This document shows positions 8,887 through 16,561 of a stretch of DNA of 64,000 bases, one piece after another. Location of the stretch: NCBI RefSeq assembly GCF_004208635.1, contig NZ_CP035806.1, positions 1,116,001 to 1,180,000 on the forward strand. The letters run 5' to 3'. Numbering within the stretch: position 1 is the first letter of the stretch; every line of letters starts with the position of its first letter. The stretch comes from Leucobacter triazinivorans (lineage in GTDB: Bacteria; Actinomycetota; Actinomycetes; Actinomycetales; Microbacteriaceae). The notes under the pieces are model-generated. The model was not told the origin of the DNA, ran no database searches, and worked only from the letters and a program-made list of their open reading frames with translations. Position numbers and translations under genes: made by a program.

Positions 8887-8915
8887 ACGGTACATACATA
8901 AATCGTTTTATGCAA
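8887..8915 (-). promoter_or_regulatory. Predicted promoter of the cassette A operon
   Basis: On the minus strand, TTGCAT (8910-8915) and TACCGT (8887-8892) are separated by 17 bp and fit -35 and -10 boxes for the binding-protein gene. The palindromic operator at 8897-8912 lies between the two boxes, a position expected to block RNA polymerase. Confidence 0.6.
8897..8912. promoter_or_regulatory. LacI-type operator O1 of cassette A
   Basis: CATAAATCGTTTTATG has perfect 6-bp arms (CATAAA/TTTATG) around a central TCGT with a CpG centre, as is usual for LacI-family sites. The same core recurs at 10939-10954 and 10971-10985. Confidence 0.75.
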
Positions 8916-8930
8916 GTCTCGATCCGCATC

Positions 8931-8946
8931 CACAAATCCATTTATC
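8931..8946. promoter_or_regulatory. Weaker second operator O2 of cassette A
   Basis: CACAAATCCATTTATC matches O1 at 12 of 16 positions. It is centred 34 bp from O1, just upstream of the regulator's -10 box, so it could mediate autoregulation or looping. Confidence 0.5.
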
Positions 8947-8960
8947 CCGCGCGATCCCGC

Positions 8961-8966
8961 TATCCT
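8961..8966 (+). promoter_or_regulatory. -10 box of the cassette A regulator gene
   Basis: TATCCT lies 25 bp before the ATG at 8992, followed by a good ribosome site (GAGGAGG at 8981-8987). The weak operator at 8931-8946 overlaps the presumed -35 region. Confidence 0.5.
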
Positions 8967-8991
8967 CGTACGGAGAGCCCGAGGAGGCGCA

Positions 8992-10011
8992 ATGGCCCGG
9001 TACCCCAACGTCACGATCAAAGACGTCGCCGCGCGCGCCGGCGTATCGATCACCGCGGTGTCGCACGCCCTGAACGGCAAGGGCACGCTCTCGGACGAGA
9101 CCCGCGCGCGCATCCGGGACGTCGCGCAGACGATGGGCTACCAGGCAGACGCCCTCGCCCGCGGTCTGCGCCGCGCGCAGATCGGCGTCATCGGGATCGT
9201 GCTGCGCCCCCTCGATGCGCTCGAGGACTACAGCCCGCCCGGCGTCGACTACTTCCTCCGCTTCGCCGGCGCCGCCGCCGTCAGCACGCTCGATCACGGC
9301 TTGAGCCTCATGCAGGTCGCCGACCTCGCGAAGGGTCCCGTCACCCCGCTCGCGTTCTCCCTCGACGGGTACATCGTCACCGACCCCGTGCGGCACGACC
9401 CGGTGGTCGACCTGCTCGAGGAGCGCGGCATCCCCTATGTCACGCTGGGGCGGGATCTCGGCCGACCCGATGCGACGAACTGGGTGGCCTCCGCCGACGC
9501 CGACGCCGCCCTGATGGCCTTCGAGCACCTGCACGAGCAGGGCGCGCGCGACATCGTCTGCGTGGGCGGCACCGACGACAACTCCTGGAACGCCGACGCC
9601 GAGGCGGCCTACCGCTCCTGGTGCGAGCGCACCGGCATGCCCGCGCGCTTCCTGCGCAGCCCCGAGGGGCTCGGCGAGTCGGGAGGGCGGGACCTCGTGC
9701 CCGTGATCCTCGAGGGGGGCATGCCCGACGCCGTCTACTCCCTGACCGGACGTCACGCGGCGGGGATCCAGGATGCCCTGCGCGAGCGGGGCCTCGTCGC
9801 ACCGCGGGACTACCTGCTCGCCTGCGGCACGGACGCGGATCAGACGCGGACGGCCGACCCGCCGATCACCGCGATCGACCTGCGCCCCGAGACCCTCGCG
9901 CGGGAGACGGTCGCACTCCTCGTGGCGATCACCCGGGGCGAGGAGCCCGCCGGGCGCCGGCTCGTGCCCTCGGAGCTGCTCGTGCGGCGATCCTCCCTGC
10001 GGAACGGGTGA
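8992..10011 (+). CDS. LacI-family transcriptional regulator (cassette A)
   Basis: 339-aa LacI/GalR-type regulator. The helix-turn-helix is at residues 8-28 (TIKDVAARAGVSITAVSHAL), followed by the hinge segment, then a periplasmic-binding-protein-like effector domain. The start is supported by GAGGAGG five bases upstream. It is divergent from the importer-nylC-C45 operon, with at least one palindromic operator in the shared spacer. It resembles the cassette B regulator throughout: the HTH, the PGVDYFLRFAGAA block versus EGVDYFLRIAGAA, and LTGRHAAG near the C-terminus. The inducer is unknown; an imported amide, oligomer or amino acid is inferred. Confidence 0.9.
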   Translation: MARYPNVTIKDVAARAGVSITAVSHALNGKGTLSDETRARIRDVAQTMGYQADALARGLRRAQIGVIGIVLRPLDALEDYSPPGVDYFLRFAGAAAVSTLDHGLSLMQVADLAKGPVTPLAFSLDGYIVTDPVRHDPVVDLLEERGIPYVTLGRDLGRPDATNWVASADADAALMAFEHLHEQGARDIVCVGGTDDNSWNADAEAAYRSWCERTGMPARFLRSPEGLGESGGRDLVPVILEGGMPDAVYSLTGRHAAGIQDALRERGLVAPRDYLLACGTDADQTRTADPPITAIDLRPETLARETVALLVAITRGEEPAGRRLVPSELLVRRSSLRNG

Positions 10012-10168
10012 CCCGAGGCGCCGGCCGGCGCGGCATCGACCCCCGGGGAGCTCAGACTGCGCGAGCGGTCGTCGCCGAGGCGACCGACCGTCCGGCGGCC
10101 CGTCGCTCGACGGCGTATCGTGCGCAACCGGCGCGTCGTGCGCGTGCCGGCGTCGCGCACTCGGGTAT
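10012..10168. other. Spacer between convergent regulator and PaiB-like gene
   Basis: The 157 bp hold one bulged hairpin around 10066-10090 (GGTCGTCGCC with GGCGACCGACC), a plausible shared terminator. No coding signal was seen. Confidence 0.35.
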
Positions 10169-10891
10169 TCAGCCTGCGGGATCCGCGCCGTCCACACCGT
10201 TCGAACCGTCCGCGAGATCCGAACCGTCCGCGAGATCGGAACCGTCCGCGATGCCGTCGACGACGCCGACCTCACCCATCAGCTCGGCCACGTCGGGGTG
10301 ACGGTGATCGCCGCGGAGCAGATCCTCCCGGACGCGCTCGTGCACATCGGCAGGCATGTCCTGGCTCAGCTTGAACATCGCCGACTCGGTGTCGATGTCG
10401 ATCGTGAACGACACCACACCCGAGAGGATCCGCTCGAAGACGTGCCTCGACTCCGCGGGATCCCACGGCTCCGCCCGCCGCCCCTCGAGCTGCTCCACCG
10501 TGCGCTCCACGACCGCGAGGTTCTCCTCCGGCTCCTCGAGCACCGTCACGCGCCCGGTCAGGTGCACCGTCGCGTAGTCGAGGGTCGGAACGGCCGGGGT
10601 GAACTCGTAGGTGCTCGGCGAGACGTACGCGTGCGACGACGCGAACACCAGCAGCGCCTCGGGCTGCTCGGCGAAGCGCCGCCAGTGGTCGTTGGCCCGA
10701 CCGATGTGCCCCCAGAGGCGGGCCCCCACGAGCGTCTCCCCCGGGCGTACTCCGGGGGGAAACACGATCGGCGTGTGCGTCGCGAGCGGCGCCCCGGGAG
10801 TAGAAGTCGCGAGGACCGCGAACGGGTTGTTCCACACGAACTCGGCGATGGCTCGGTCCGACGGGGCGGGGTAACTGGGGTAGGTGTGCAT
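10169..10891 (-). CDS. FMN-binding negative transcriptional regulator, PaiB-like
   Basis: 240-aa protein of the PaiB/FMN-binding split-barrel family. Characteristic segments are the N-terminal Tyr/Pro-rich start (MHTYPSY), LWGHIGRAND and the C-terminal FKLSQ block. ATG at 10891 follows GGGAGGCG. The family includes B. subtilis PaiB, linked to protease and sporulation control; the flavin role is inferred from the fold. The last 25-30 residues are unusual: an Asp/Gly-rich tail containing the hexapeptide GSDLAD twice and a third related copy, encoded by an 18-bp repeat. Two copies of the cassette A operator flank its predicted promoter, so it probably belongs to that regulon. It is convergent with the regulator gene. 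Confidence 0.8.
   Translation of the reverse strand: MHTYPSYPAPSDRAIAEFVWNNPFAVLATSTPGAPLATHTPIVFPPGVRPGETLVGARLWGHIGRANDHWRRFAEQPEALLVFASSHAYVSPSTYEFTPAVPTLDYATVHLTGRVTVLEEPEENLAVVERTVEQLEGRRAEPWDPAESRHVFERILSGVVSFTIDIDTESAMFKLSQDMPADVHERVREDLLRGDHRHPDVAELMGEVGVVDGIADGSDLADGSDLADGSNGVDGADPAG
10203..10256. repeat. 18-bp repeat, three copies, in the 3' end of the PaiB-like gene
   Basis: GAACCGTCCGCGAGATCC at 10203-10220, then 10221-10238 and 10239-10256 with small changes. It is in frame and encodes the repeated GSDLAD tail. Confidence 0.9.
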
Positions 10892-10938
10892 CGGTACCGC
10901 CTCCCTGCGGTAGCGGGCGGGCCGTCGTGGCGCTCCCT

Positions 10939-10954
10939 GATAAATCGTTTTACC
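10939..10954. promoter_or_regulatory. LacI-type operator before the PaiB-like gene (proximal)
   Basis: GATAAATCGTTTTACC shares the 12-bp core ATAAATCGTTTT with operator O1. It lies just downstream of the predicted -10 box of the PaiB-like gene. Confidence 0.65.
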
Positions 10955-10959
10955 TGTCG

Positions 10960-10987
10960 AAGGTAGCAGAGTAAAACGATTTATGAA
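10960..10987 (-). promoter_or_regulatory. Predicted promoter of the PaiB-like gene
   Basis: On the minus strand an extended -10 (TGCTACCTT, TACCTT at 10960-10965) and TTCATA (10982-10987) are 16 bp apart. One operator overlaps the spacer and the other follows the -10. Confidence 0.45.
10971..10985. promoter_or_regulatory. LacI-type operator before the PaiB-like gene (distal)
   Basis: GTAAAACGATTTATG is the inverted form of the O1 core, with arms GTAAA and TTTATG around ACGA. Its centre is about 32 bp from the proximal copy. Confidence 0.65.
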
Positions 10988-11039
10988 AGGCGGGGTGTGC
11001 GGCGGCGCCGCGATCCGCGCCCCGAGCCGCGGCCAGCCC

Positions 11040-11460
11040 CGCGCCGGCGTCACCCGGCACCCGGCACCCGCCGCCCGGCACCCGGCACCGCCGCCCCAGC
11101 GCCAGCGTCACCTGGCACCCGGCACCGCCGCCCCAGCGCCAGCCCCAGCGCCAGCGCCAGAAAGTGGGAGTCCCGTTCTGCCGCTTGCCAGAACGGGAAG
11201 CGGCAGAACGGGACTCCCACTTGGCGCGCGCCGCCGGGCGACGCCGGGCACTACCGGGCACTACCGGGCACTACAGGGCACTACCGGGCGACGCCGGGCG
11301 CCACCGCGCCCCGCCGGGCGCCGCACCAGGACGCCGGGCGACGCACCGCGCCAGCACCCCCGCGCCAGCACCCGCCGCGCACCGCGCCGGCACCCCCGCG
11401 CCAGCACGCCCCGCCACGCGCCAGCACGCGCCGCCCCGCGCCGCCCGGCGCCGCGCCCCG
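11040..11460. repeat. Low-complexity GC-rich repeat tract in a long spacer
   Basis: Between the PaiB-like promoter and the C45 copy B stop, the DNA is a patchwork of short repeats. There is CACCCGGCACCCG-like DNA to about 11120 and CCAGCGCCAG units to 11160. Four copies of the 10-mer CTACCGGGCA lie at 11251-11290, then CGCGCCAGCACCC-like units to 11455. I see no convincing gene in it. Confidence 0.7.
11162..11222. repeat. 25-bp perfect inverted repeat with 11-nt loop
   Basis: The arms at 11162-11186 and 11198-11222 are exact reverse complements (beginning AAGTGGGAGTCCCG). The 11-nt loop is at 11187-11197. It lies about 240 bp beyond the end of the C45 copy B gene. It could act as a terminator or be a repetitive palindromic element. 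Its sequence differs from the 53-bp family described elsewhere in this window. Confidence 0.9.
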
Positions 11461-12525
11461 CTACACCGTCAGCTCGCGCCACTCCCCCGTCTCGGCATCG
11501 GTCGGCATCCCGTCGAGGATGCGGATCGTGCGAGCCACAGGGTCGGTGACGATCGTGGCGAGCGTGGCCCAGCGTTCGCCGTAACCCTGCGACATGTCGG
11601 CTCGGCACGTGAGCGGCGCCTCGCCCTCCTCGGTGAGCAGCACCCGCACCAGATCGGCCGACGCCGCCGGAAGCCCCTCGGAGAGACGAGCGCGCATGAG
11701 CTCCAGCCGTTCCGTCGAGTCGGGCTCGTAGAGCTCGGACTTCTGCGCGGAGAGCGGCGTCTCGTGCTGGAAGTGGTTGGTGCGCTGCACCGATCCACCC
11801 TCCGCTTCGATGACGAACACGCCCGCGGGACTCATCTCTACGGACACGGCGCGCTCCGCGTCGAGCATCGTGAAGGCCGACGACGACGCAACGGGCGCCT
11901 CGCGGATCAGCTCGATCGCGTCGTGCACCGAGCGGCACTCGGAGAGCACGACGCTCGAGAGCAGATGCATGGGTACGCCCTCGGGGCGATCCTCGCGGTG
12001 TCCGAGGATGTTGAAGTGCAGCGCGAGGCCCGCCTCGTTCACCCCGATCTTCGAGAGGATGCCCTGTTCGGTGAGCCCGGCGTAGCGCAGCCCGGGGCCG
12101 TCGACCGCGTGCGTGTGCCAGAAGGGATCGAGCTCGACGTGCCAGTCCCAGGTCTGCACGCCATACCGGCGGGCGCCGACCTCGGTCGTGAACGTGGAGC
12201 ACTCGCTCGAGGGCTTCTCGCCCAGCGCGAGGATCTCGGTGCGGGCATTGAGCGCGACGACGTTCGAGAACTCGACACCGGCGCCCTCTGCGACGCCCTC
12301 GAGCTGCTCGATCAGTGCGGGTCGCCAACCGCGCAGCGCGGCGACGATGCGCGCGACGGCATCGCGCTCGCGTTCCTCGTCCACCCCCAGCACGCGGAAC
12401 AGCTCCGCATATCTGGTGTAGGCGCCCCCGAGGCTTCCGCGCAGCGCTGCGCCGCGGCTTCGGCCCAGGTCGCGGGGCGTGGCGCCCGCAACCTCGAGGT
12501 GCAGGCGTTCGGTCGTGTCGGTCAT
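11461..12525 (-). CDS. C45-family autoproteolytic acyltransferase/hydrolase (copy B)
   Basis: 354-aa paralogue of the C45 enzyme at 1382. ATG at 12525 follows AGAAGGA. The predicted nucleophile is Cys109 in SSECSTF, again preceded by Glu rather than Gly. Conserved blocks shared with copy A are ALNARTE, QTWDWH, KIGVNEAG, LHFNIL and RTNHF. The C-terminal third is more divergent. It is the last gene of the cassette B importer region but is separated from the ATPase gene by about 350 bp of repetitive DNA, so it may be transcribed separately. No signal peptide is visible, so it is expected in the cytoplasm, acting on an imported amide. Substrate unknown. Confidence 0.85.
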   Translation of the reverse strand: MTDTTERLHLEVAGATPRDLGRSRGAALRGSLGGAYTRYAELFRVLGVDEERERDAVARIVAALRGWRPALIEQLEGVAEGAGVEFSNVVALNARTEILALGEKPSSECSTFTTEVGARRYGVQTWDWHVELDPFWHTHAVDGPGLRYAGLTEQGILSKIGVNEAGLALHFNILGHREDRPEGVPMHLLSSVVLSECRSVHDAIELIREAPVASSSAFTMLDAERAVSVEMSPAGVFVIEAEGGSVQRTNHFQHETPLSAQKSELYEPDSTERLELMRARLSEGLPAASADLVRVLLTEEGEAPLTCRADMSQGYGERWATLATIVTDPVARTIRILDGMPTDAETGEWRELTV

Positions 12526-12871
12526 GTGCGTCCTTCTGGTCGTGGGGTGGTGGTAGGTCTGGATCGCGTGGCGCCCGCCGGGCCGGCGGCTTCGGGCCGG
12601 CGGCTTCGGGCCGGCGGCTTCGTACTCGGTCGCGGGTGCCATGCGGTTCAGCCGGTGGATCGCCTGCGCTGAGGGCGCAGGCCGCGGAGGGCGGCGCAGC
12701 CGACACCGGCCGCGCAGGCCGCAAAGGCGGCGCGGGCGACGCATGCCGCGGAGGTCGCGGAAGGCAGGGCAGACCGTGCACGCCACAGAGACCTCGCACG
12801 CCGCGGAAGACCGCGCAGGCAGCCCGCGCGCCTCGCAGGCCACGCAGACCACCCGCGCACCGCGCGCCGGG
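12526..12871. repeat. Repetitive spacer between importer B and C45 copy B
   Basis: The 346 bp contain three copies of the 14-mer GGCCGGCGGCTTCG (12581-12622) and a long GCAGGCCGCGGAGG-like stretch (about 12660-12870). No gene or clear promoter is seen; AGAAGGA just before 12525 serves the C45 gene. Confidence 0.6.
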
Positions 12872-13702
12872 TCAGGCCTCGGCGCCCATGAGCGCGTCGC
12901 GCAGGCCGCGCCGCGGTTTCCAGCCCGGCCGCGGCGCCGAGGCGATGAGCAGCCTGGTGTAGGCCTCCTGCGGGTCGTCGAGCACCTCGTGCACGGTGCC
13001 GCGCTCGATGATGCGGCCCGCGCGCATCACCACCACGTCGTCGGCGATGTCGCGCACCACCGACAGGTCGTGGGTGATGAAGAGGTAGGAGAGCCCGTGC
13101 TCGGCCCGCAGGCGCTTGAGCAGCTCGAGCACCTGCGCCTGCACCGAGACGTCGAGCGCCGAGACCGCCTCGTCGAGCACGATGATCTTCGGCTCGGCCG
13201 CGAGCGCGCGGGCGATCGCGACGCGCTGCTTCTGCCCGCCCGAGAGGGCGGCCGGCTTCGCGTCGGCGTGGCGCTCGGTGAGACCGACCTCGGCGAACAG
13301 CTCGAGCACCCGGGCCCGGCGGCCCCGCTTGTCGAGGTCGGGGCGGTGCGCGCGCAGCATCTCGTCGATCGTGGCCGACACCGGCAGGGAGCGGTTGAGC
13401 GAGCCCTGCGGATCCTGGAACACCATCTGCACGAGCGCGGCCCGCTCGCGCAGCTGGCGCCGCGCGGTGGTGGGGCGCACCTCCTGACCGGCGATGCGCA
13501 CCGCGCCCGAGTCGGCCGACTCGAGCCCCACGACGACCTTCGCGAGGGTCGACTTGCCGGAGCCGGACTCGCCGACGACGGCGAGGCAGGTCCCCGCGCG
13601 CAGCACGCACGAGACGTCGTCGAGCGCCGCGACGCTGGCCTTGCGACCGATATGGAAGGTGCGCTTCAGGTGCTCGACCTCGATGATCGCTGTGCTGCTC
13701 AT
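12872..13702 (-). CDS. Peptide ABC transporter ATP-binding protein, DppF-like (cassette B)
   Basis: 276-aa ATPase with Walker A GESGSGKST, signature ALSGGQKQR, Walker B IIVLDEAVSALD and H-loop ITHDLS. ATG at 13702 overlaps the stop of the DppD-like gene by 4 bp. It is the last importer subunit of cassette B. It is closely similar in layout to the cassette A ATPase, but the two cassettes differ enough to suggest an old duplication or different substrates. Confidence 0.9.
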   Translation of the reverse strand: MSSTAIIEVEHLKRTFHIGRKASVAALDDVSCVLRAGTCLAVVGESGSGKSTLAKVVVGLESADSGAVRIAGQEVRPTTARRQLRERAALVQMVFQDPQGSLNRSLPVSATIDEMLRAHRPDLDKRGRRARVLELFAEVGLTERHADAKPAALSGGQKQRVAIARALAAEPKIIVLDEAVSALDVSVQAQVLELLKRLRAEHGLSYLFITHDLSVVRDIADDVVVMRAGRIIERGTVHEVLDDPQEAYTRLLIASAPRPGWKPRRGLRDALMGAEA

Positions 13703-14649
13703 GCCCCGGCCTCCTCGCCGCTGATCCCGCTGACCCCGCTCGTCCAGCTGGCCCCGCTGGCCCCGCTGGTCCCGCTGGCCCCGCTGGCCCCACTGGTCCC
13801 GCTGGTGTGGTCTGCGCCCCGGCCCGGCTCGGCGCCGGCCTCGAGAAAGGCGGCCGGATGACCCTCGGGGTAGAGCATGGGGCGCACCGCCATCAGCCTG
13901 CGAGTGTAGTCGGTGCGGGGGCGATCCCGGATCTCCTCGGGCGTGCCGATCTCGAGGATCTCCCCGTCCTGCATCACCGCGAGGCGGTCGCACACCGCGG
14001 CGGCGAGGTCGAGATCGTGGGTGACGAAGATCATCGAAAGACCGTGCTCACGGCGCTTCTCGTCGAGGATCGCCACGACCTCGGCCTGCGTGGTGACGTC
14101 GAGGGCGGTGGTCGGTTCGTCGGCGAGCAGCAGCTTCGGCTCGCCCGAGATGGCGCCCGCGATCACCACGCGCTGCAGCATGCCGCCCGAGAGCTGATGC
14201 GGGTAGGAGCGCAGCACGCGCTCGGTGTCGTCGATGCCGACCTGGCGCAGCAGCTCGGCGGCCCGCTCGCGCGCCTCGGATCTGCCCGTCTTGCGCGCGT
14301 CGCTCATCCCCTCGACGAGGAAGCGCTCGACCGGCAGCACCGGATTCAGGGCGCCGTGCGGATTCTGCGCGATGAGCGCGAGGTCCTCGGCGCGGATGCG
14401 ACGCAGGGCCTCCCCGCCCGTCGCCAGCAGATCGGCGCCGTCGAGCTCGATCCGCCCCTCGACGCGCGCTCCCCCGGGTTCGATGCCGAGGATGCACTTG
14501 AGCGTCATCGACTTGCCCGAACCCGACTCGCCCACGAGCCCGAGCGCCTCGCCCTGCGCGAGCTCGAACGAGCTCCCGTGGAGGATTTCGGTCTCGAGGC
14601 CGGTGTCGGGGTCGACCACCGTCAGTACCAGTCCGTCGATCTTCAGCAT
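13699..14649 (-). CDS. Peptide ABC transporter ATP-binding protein, DppD-like, with repetitive C-terminal tail (cassette B)
   Basis: 316-aa ATPase with Walker A GESGSGKS, signature HQLSGGMLQR and Walker B LLLADEPTTALD. ATG at 14649 shares one base with the preceding stop (TGATG). After the normal C-terminal oligopeptide-transporter extension the protein continues with about 30 residues of Ser/Gly/Ala/Thr repeat (TSGASGASG type), encoded by a 9-bp repeat at 13721-13806. Such a tail is not part of the family and is probably a recent minisatellite expansion read in frame. Confidence 0.9.
   Translation of the reverse strand: MLKIDGLVLTVVDPDTGLETEILHGSSFELAQGEALGLVGESGSGKSMTLKCILGIEPGGARVEGRIELDGADLLATGGEALRRIRAEDLALIAQNPHGALNPVLPVERFLVEGMSDARKTGRSEARERAAELLRQVGIDDTERVLRSYPHQLSGGMLQRVVIAGAISGEPKLLLADEPTTALDVTTQAEVVAILDEKRREHGLSMIFVTHDLDLAAAVCDRLAVMQDGEILEIGTPEEIRDRPRTDYTRRLMAVRPMLYPEGHPAAFLEAGAEPGRGADHTSGTSGASGASGTSGASGASWTSGVSGISGEEAGA
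13721..13806. repeat. 9-bp minisatellite inside the 3' end of the DppD-like gene
   Basis: CCCCGCTGG-like units recur about nine times with single-base changes. In frame they encode the TSG/ASG tail of the ATPase. Confidence 0.85.
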
Positions 14650-15584
14650 CAGCGTGTCCTTCCCGAAGCGCGGCGGCCGCCCAGTTGCTCGCCCACGTAC
14701 CCGAAGGCCGCGACCGTGATGACGATGGCGAGGCCGGCGAAGATGCTCTGCTCCCAGTACCCCTGCTGCAGCGAGGCCTGCCCGTTCGAGACCATGAGGC
14801 CCCAGTCGGGGGTCGGCGGCTGCACGCCGAGGCCGAGGAACGAGAGCGCGGCGAGCTCGATCATGGCGTAGCCGAAGTTGATCGTCATGCCGGTGAGGAT
14901 CTGCGTGCGCACGTTGGGCAGGATGTGCCGCATGGTGATGACGAAGCCCGAGATGCCCTGCAGCTGGGCCGAGGCCACGTAGGGCAGGTTTCGCTCGCGC
15001 AGCGCGACGGATCTGATGACGCGCGCCGAGTAGGGCGTGAATCCGATCGCGAGCGCGATCGAGGCCGTGAGCAGGGACGGCCCGAAGATCGCGACCGCCA
15101 GGATCGCGAGGAGCATGTTGGGGAACGCGAAGAGGATGTCGAGCACGCGGCTGATGAGCGCGTCGACCCGGCCTCCGAACCACACGGCCGTGAGCGCGAG
15201 CGTCGTCGCGAGGAACGCGGTGATGAGGATCACGATCGTGGGACCGATGAGGCTGGTGCGCGCGCCCCAGATGATGCGCGACAGGATGTCGCGCCCCGAC
15301 TGGTCGGTGCCCATGAGGTGCGCGAGGCTCCAGGCCTCGTGGCGGGAGGTGACGCTGCCCTCGTACGGGTCGTAGGGCGCGATGAGCGGGGCGAGGATCG
15401 CCATGAGCACCACGAGCACGATGACGCCGAGGCTGATGAGGCCGACCGGGCCGAGCCGCCTGGCGAGGAGTCGCCAGCCCGAGATCGGCACGTCGTTGCG
15501 ATGCTTGCGCAGCAGTTGCACGGCCACCGTGTCCTGGGCGCTCGTGTTCGCGCCGGGATCCTGCTTCGTCTTCTGCCGAGTCAT
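14649..15584 (-). CDS. Peptide ABC transporter permease, DppC-like (cassette B)
   Basis: 311-aa membrane subunit with a polar N-terminus of about 45 residues, a first helix near residues 50-72, the LMGTDQSGRDILSR block and four to five C-terminal helices. It overlaps the DppB-like gene by 4 bp and the ATPase start by one base. Partner of the DppB-like protein in the cassette B channel. Confidence 0.9.
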   Translation of the reverse strand: MTRQKTKQDPGANTSAQDTVAVQLLRKHRNDVPISGWRLLARRLGPVGLISLGVIVLVVLMAILAPLIAPYDPYEGSVTSRHEAWSLAHLMGTDQSGRDILSRIIWGARTSLIGPTIVILITAFLATTLALTAVWFGGRVDALISRVLDILFAFPNMLLAILAVAIFGPSLLTASIALAIGFTPYSARVIRSVALRERNLPYVASAQLQGISGFVITMRHILPNVRTQILTGMTINFGYAMIELAALSFLGLGVQPPTPDWGLMVSNGQASLQQGYWEQSIFAGLAIVITVAAFGYVGEQLGGRRASGRTR

Positions 15585-16531
15585 CGTGCTGCCGCTCCCT
15601 TGCTCAGCCGAACGCGTGGGTCGATCACCGCGTAGAGCAGGTCGACGATGAGGTTGATGAGACCGAAGGCCAGCACCATGATGAGCGCGATGGCCTGCAC
15701 GACCGCGAAGTCCTTCTTCTGCACCGAGTTCACGAGCAGCGAACCGATCCCGTCGAGGGTGAACGCGTACTCGATCACGAACGCGCTCGCGAGAAGGCCC
15801 GCGATGTTGGTGCCGAGCACCGTGGTCACGGGCAGCATCGAGTTGCGGATGGTGTGCCGCCAGAGCACGAACTGCTGGGGCACGCCGCGGGCGATGGCCA
15901 TGATCACGTGCTCGGATCCCTGCTCCTCGCGCACCGCGGTGCGCGTGATCCGGGCCACGACCGCGATGCCGGGGAACGCGAGCGCGATGGCCGGCAGCGT
16001 GAGGTGCCAGAGGCGGTCGACGAAGCCCTCGCCGGATCCGGAGACCGGGAACCAGCCGAGATTCGAGCCGAACACGAACATGAGCACGAGCGCAGCGAAG
16101 AACGTGGGCACGGCGAAGCCGAGGTTCGAGCCGAACACCACGAGCTTCTCGAACGCGCCGGATCGGGTGGCCGCGAGCACGCCGAGGCCCACGCCGAGCA
16201 CGGCGATGAGGATCGCGGCGAAGGCCGCCAGGAACAGCGTCGTGGGCAGGCGCGAGGCCACGAGGGCCGAGACGTCCTGCTGCGTGAGCAGCGAGCGGCC
16301 GAGGTCGCCCTGCAGCACGTCCATCAGCCAGTTCCAGTAGCGGATGAGGAAGGGATCGTCCAGCCCGTACTGCGCACGGATCGACGCGAGCACCTCTGGG
16401 CTCACCGTGCGGCCCTGCACGAGGAACTGCTCCGGGCTGCCCGGGGCGAGGTACATCCCCGAGAACACGATGAAGCTGGAGACGACGAGCACGGCGGCGA
16501 GCGCGCCGAGCCGTTTGAGCACGTAGATCAT
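15581..16531 (-). CDS. Peptide ABC transporter permease, DppB-like (cassette B)
   Basis: 316-aa membrane subunit. The N-terminal helix (residues 8-28) is followed by the DppB-type external domain (MYLAPGSPEQF, YGLDDPFLIRYWNW) and five helices. The EAA loop with ARGVPQQFVLWRHTIRN is near residues 205-225. It starts 30 bp after the binding-protein gene. Confidence 0.9.
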   Translation of the reverse strand: MIYVLKRLGALAAVLVVSSFIVFSGMYLAPGSPEQFLVQGRTVSPEVLASIRAQYGLDDPFLIRYWNWLMDVLQGDLGRSLLTQQDVSALVASRLPTTLFLAAFAAILIAVLGVGLGVLAATRSGAFEKLVVFGSNLGFAVPTFFAALVLMFVFGSNLGWFPVSGSGEGFVDRLWHLTLPAIALAFPGIAVVARITRTAVREEQGSEHVIMAIARGVPQQFVLWRHTIRNSMLPVTTVLGTNIAGLLASAFVIEYAFTLDGIGSLLVNSVQKKDFAVVQAIALIMVLAFGLINLIVDLLYAVIDPRVRLSKGAAAR

Positions 16532-16561
16532 GGACGATCCCTTCCCGCGGGATTCAGCTGC

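Noticed and set aside
6444..10301. A 1285-codon open frame on the plus strand
   Set aside because: It is the antisense shadow of the permease and binding-protein genes, caused by high GC3. The real genes on both strands explain the sequence.
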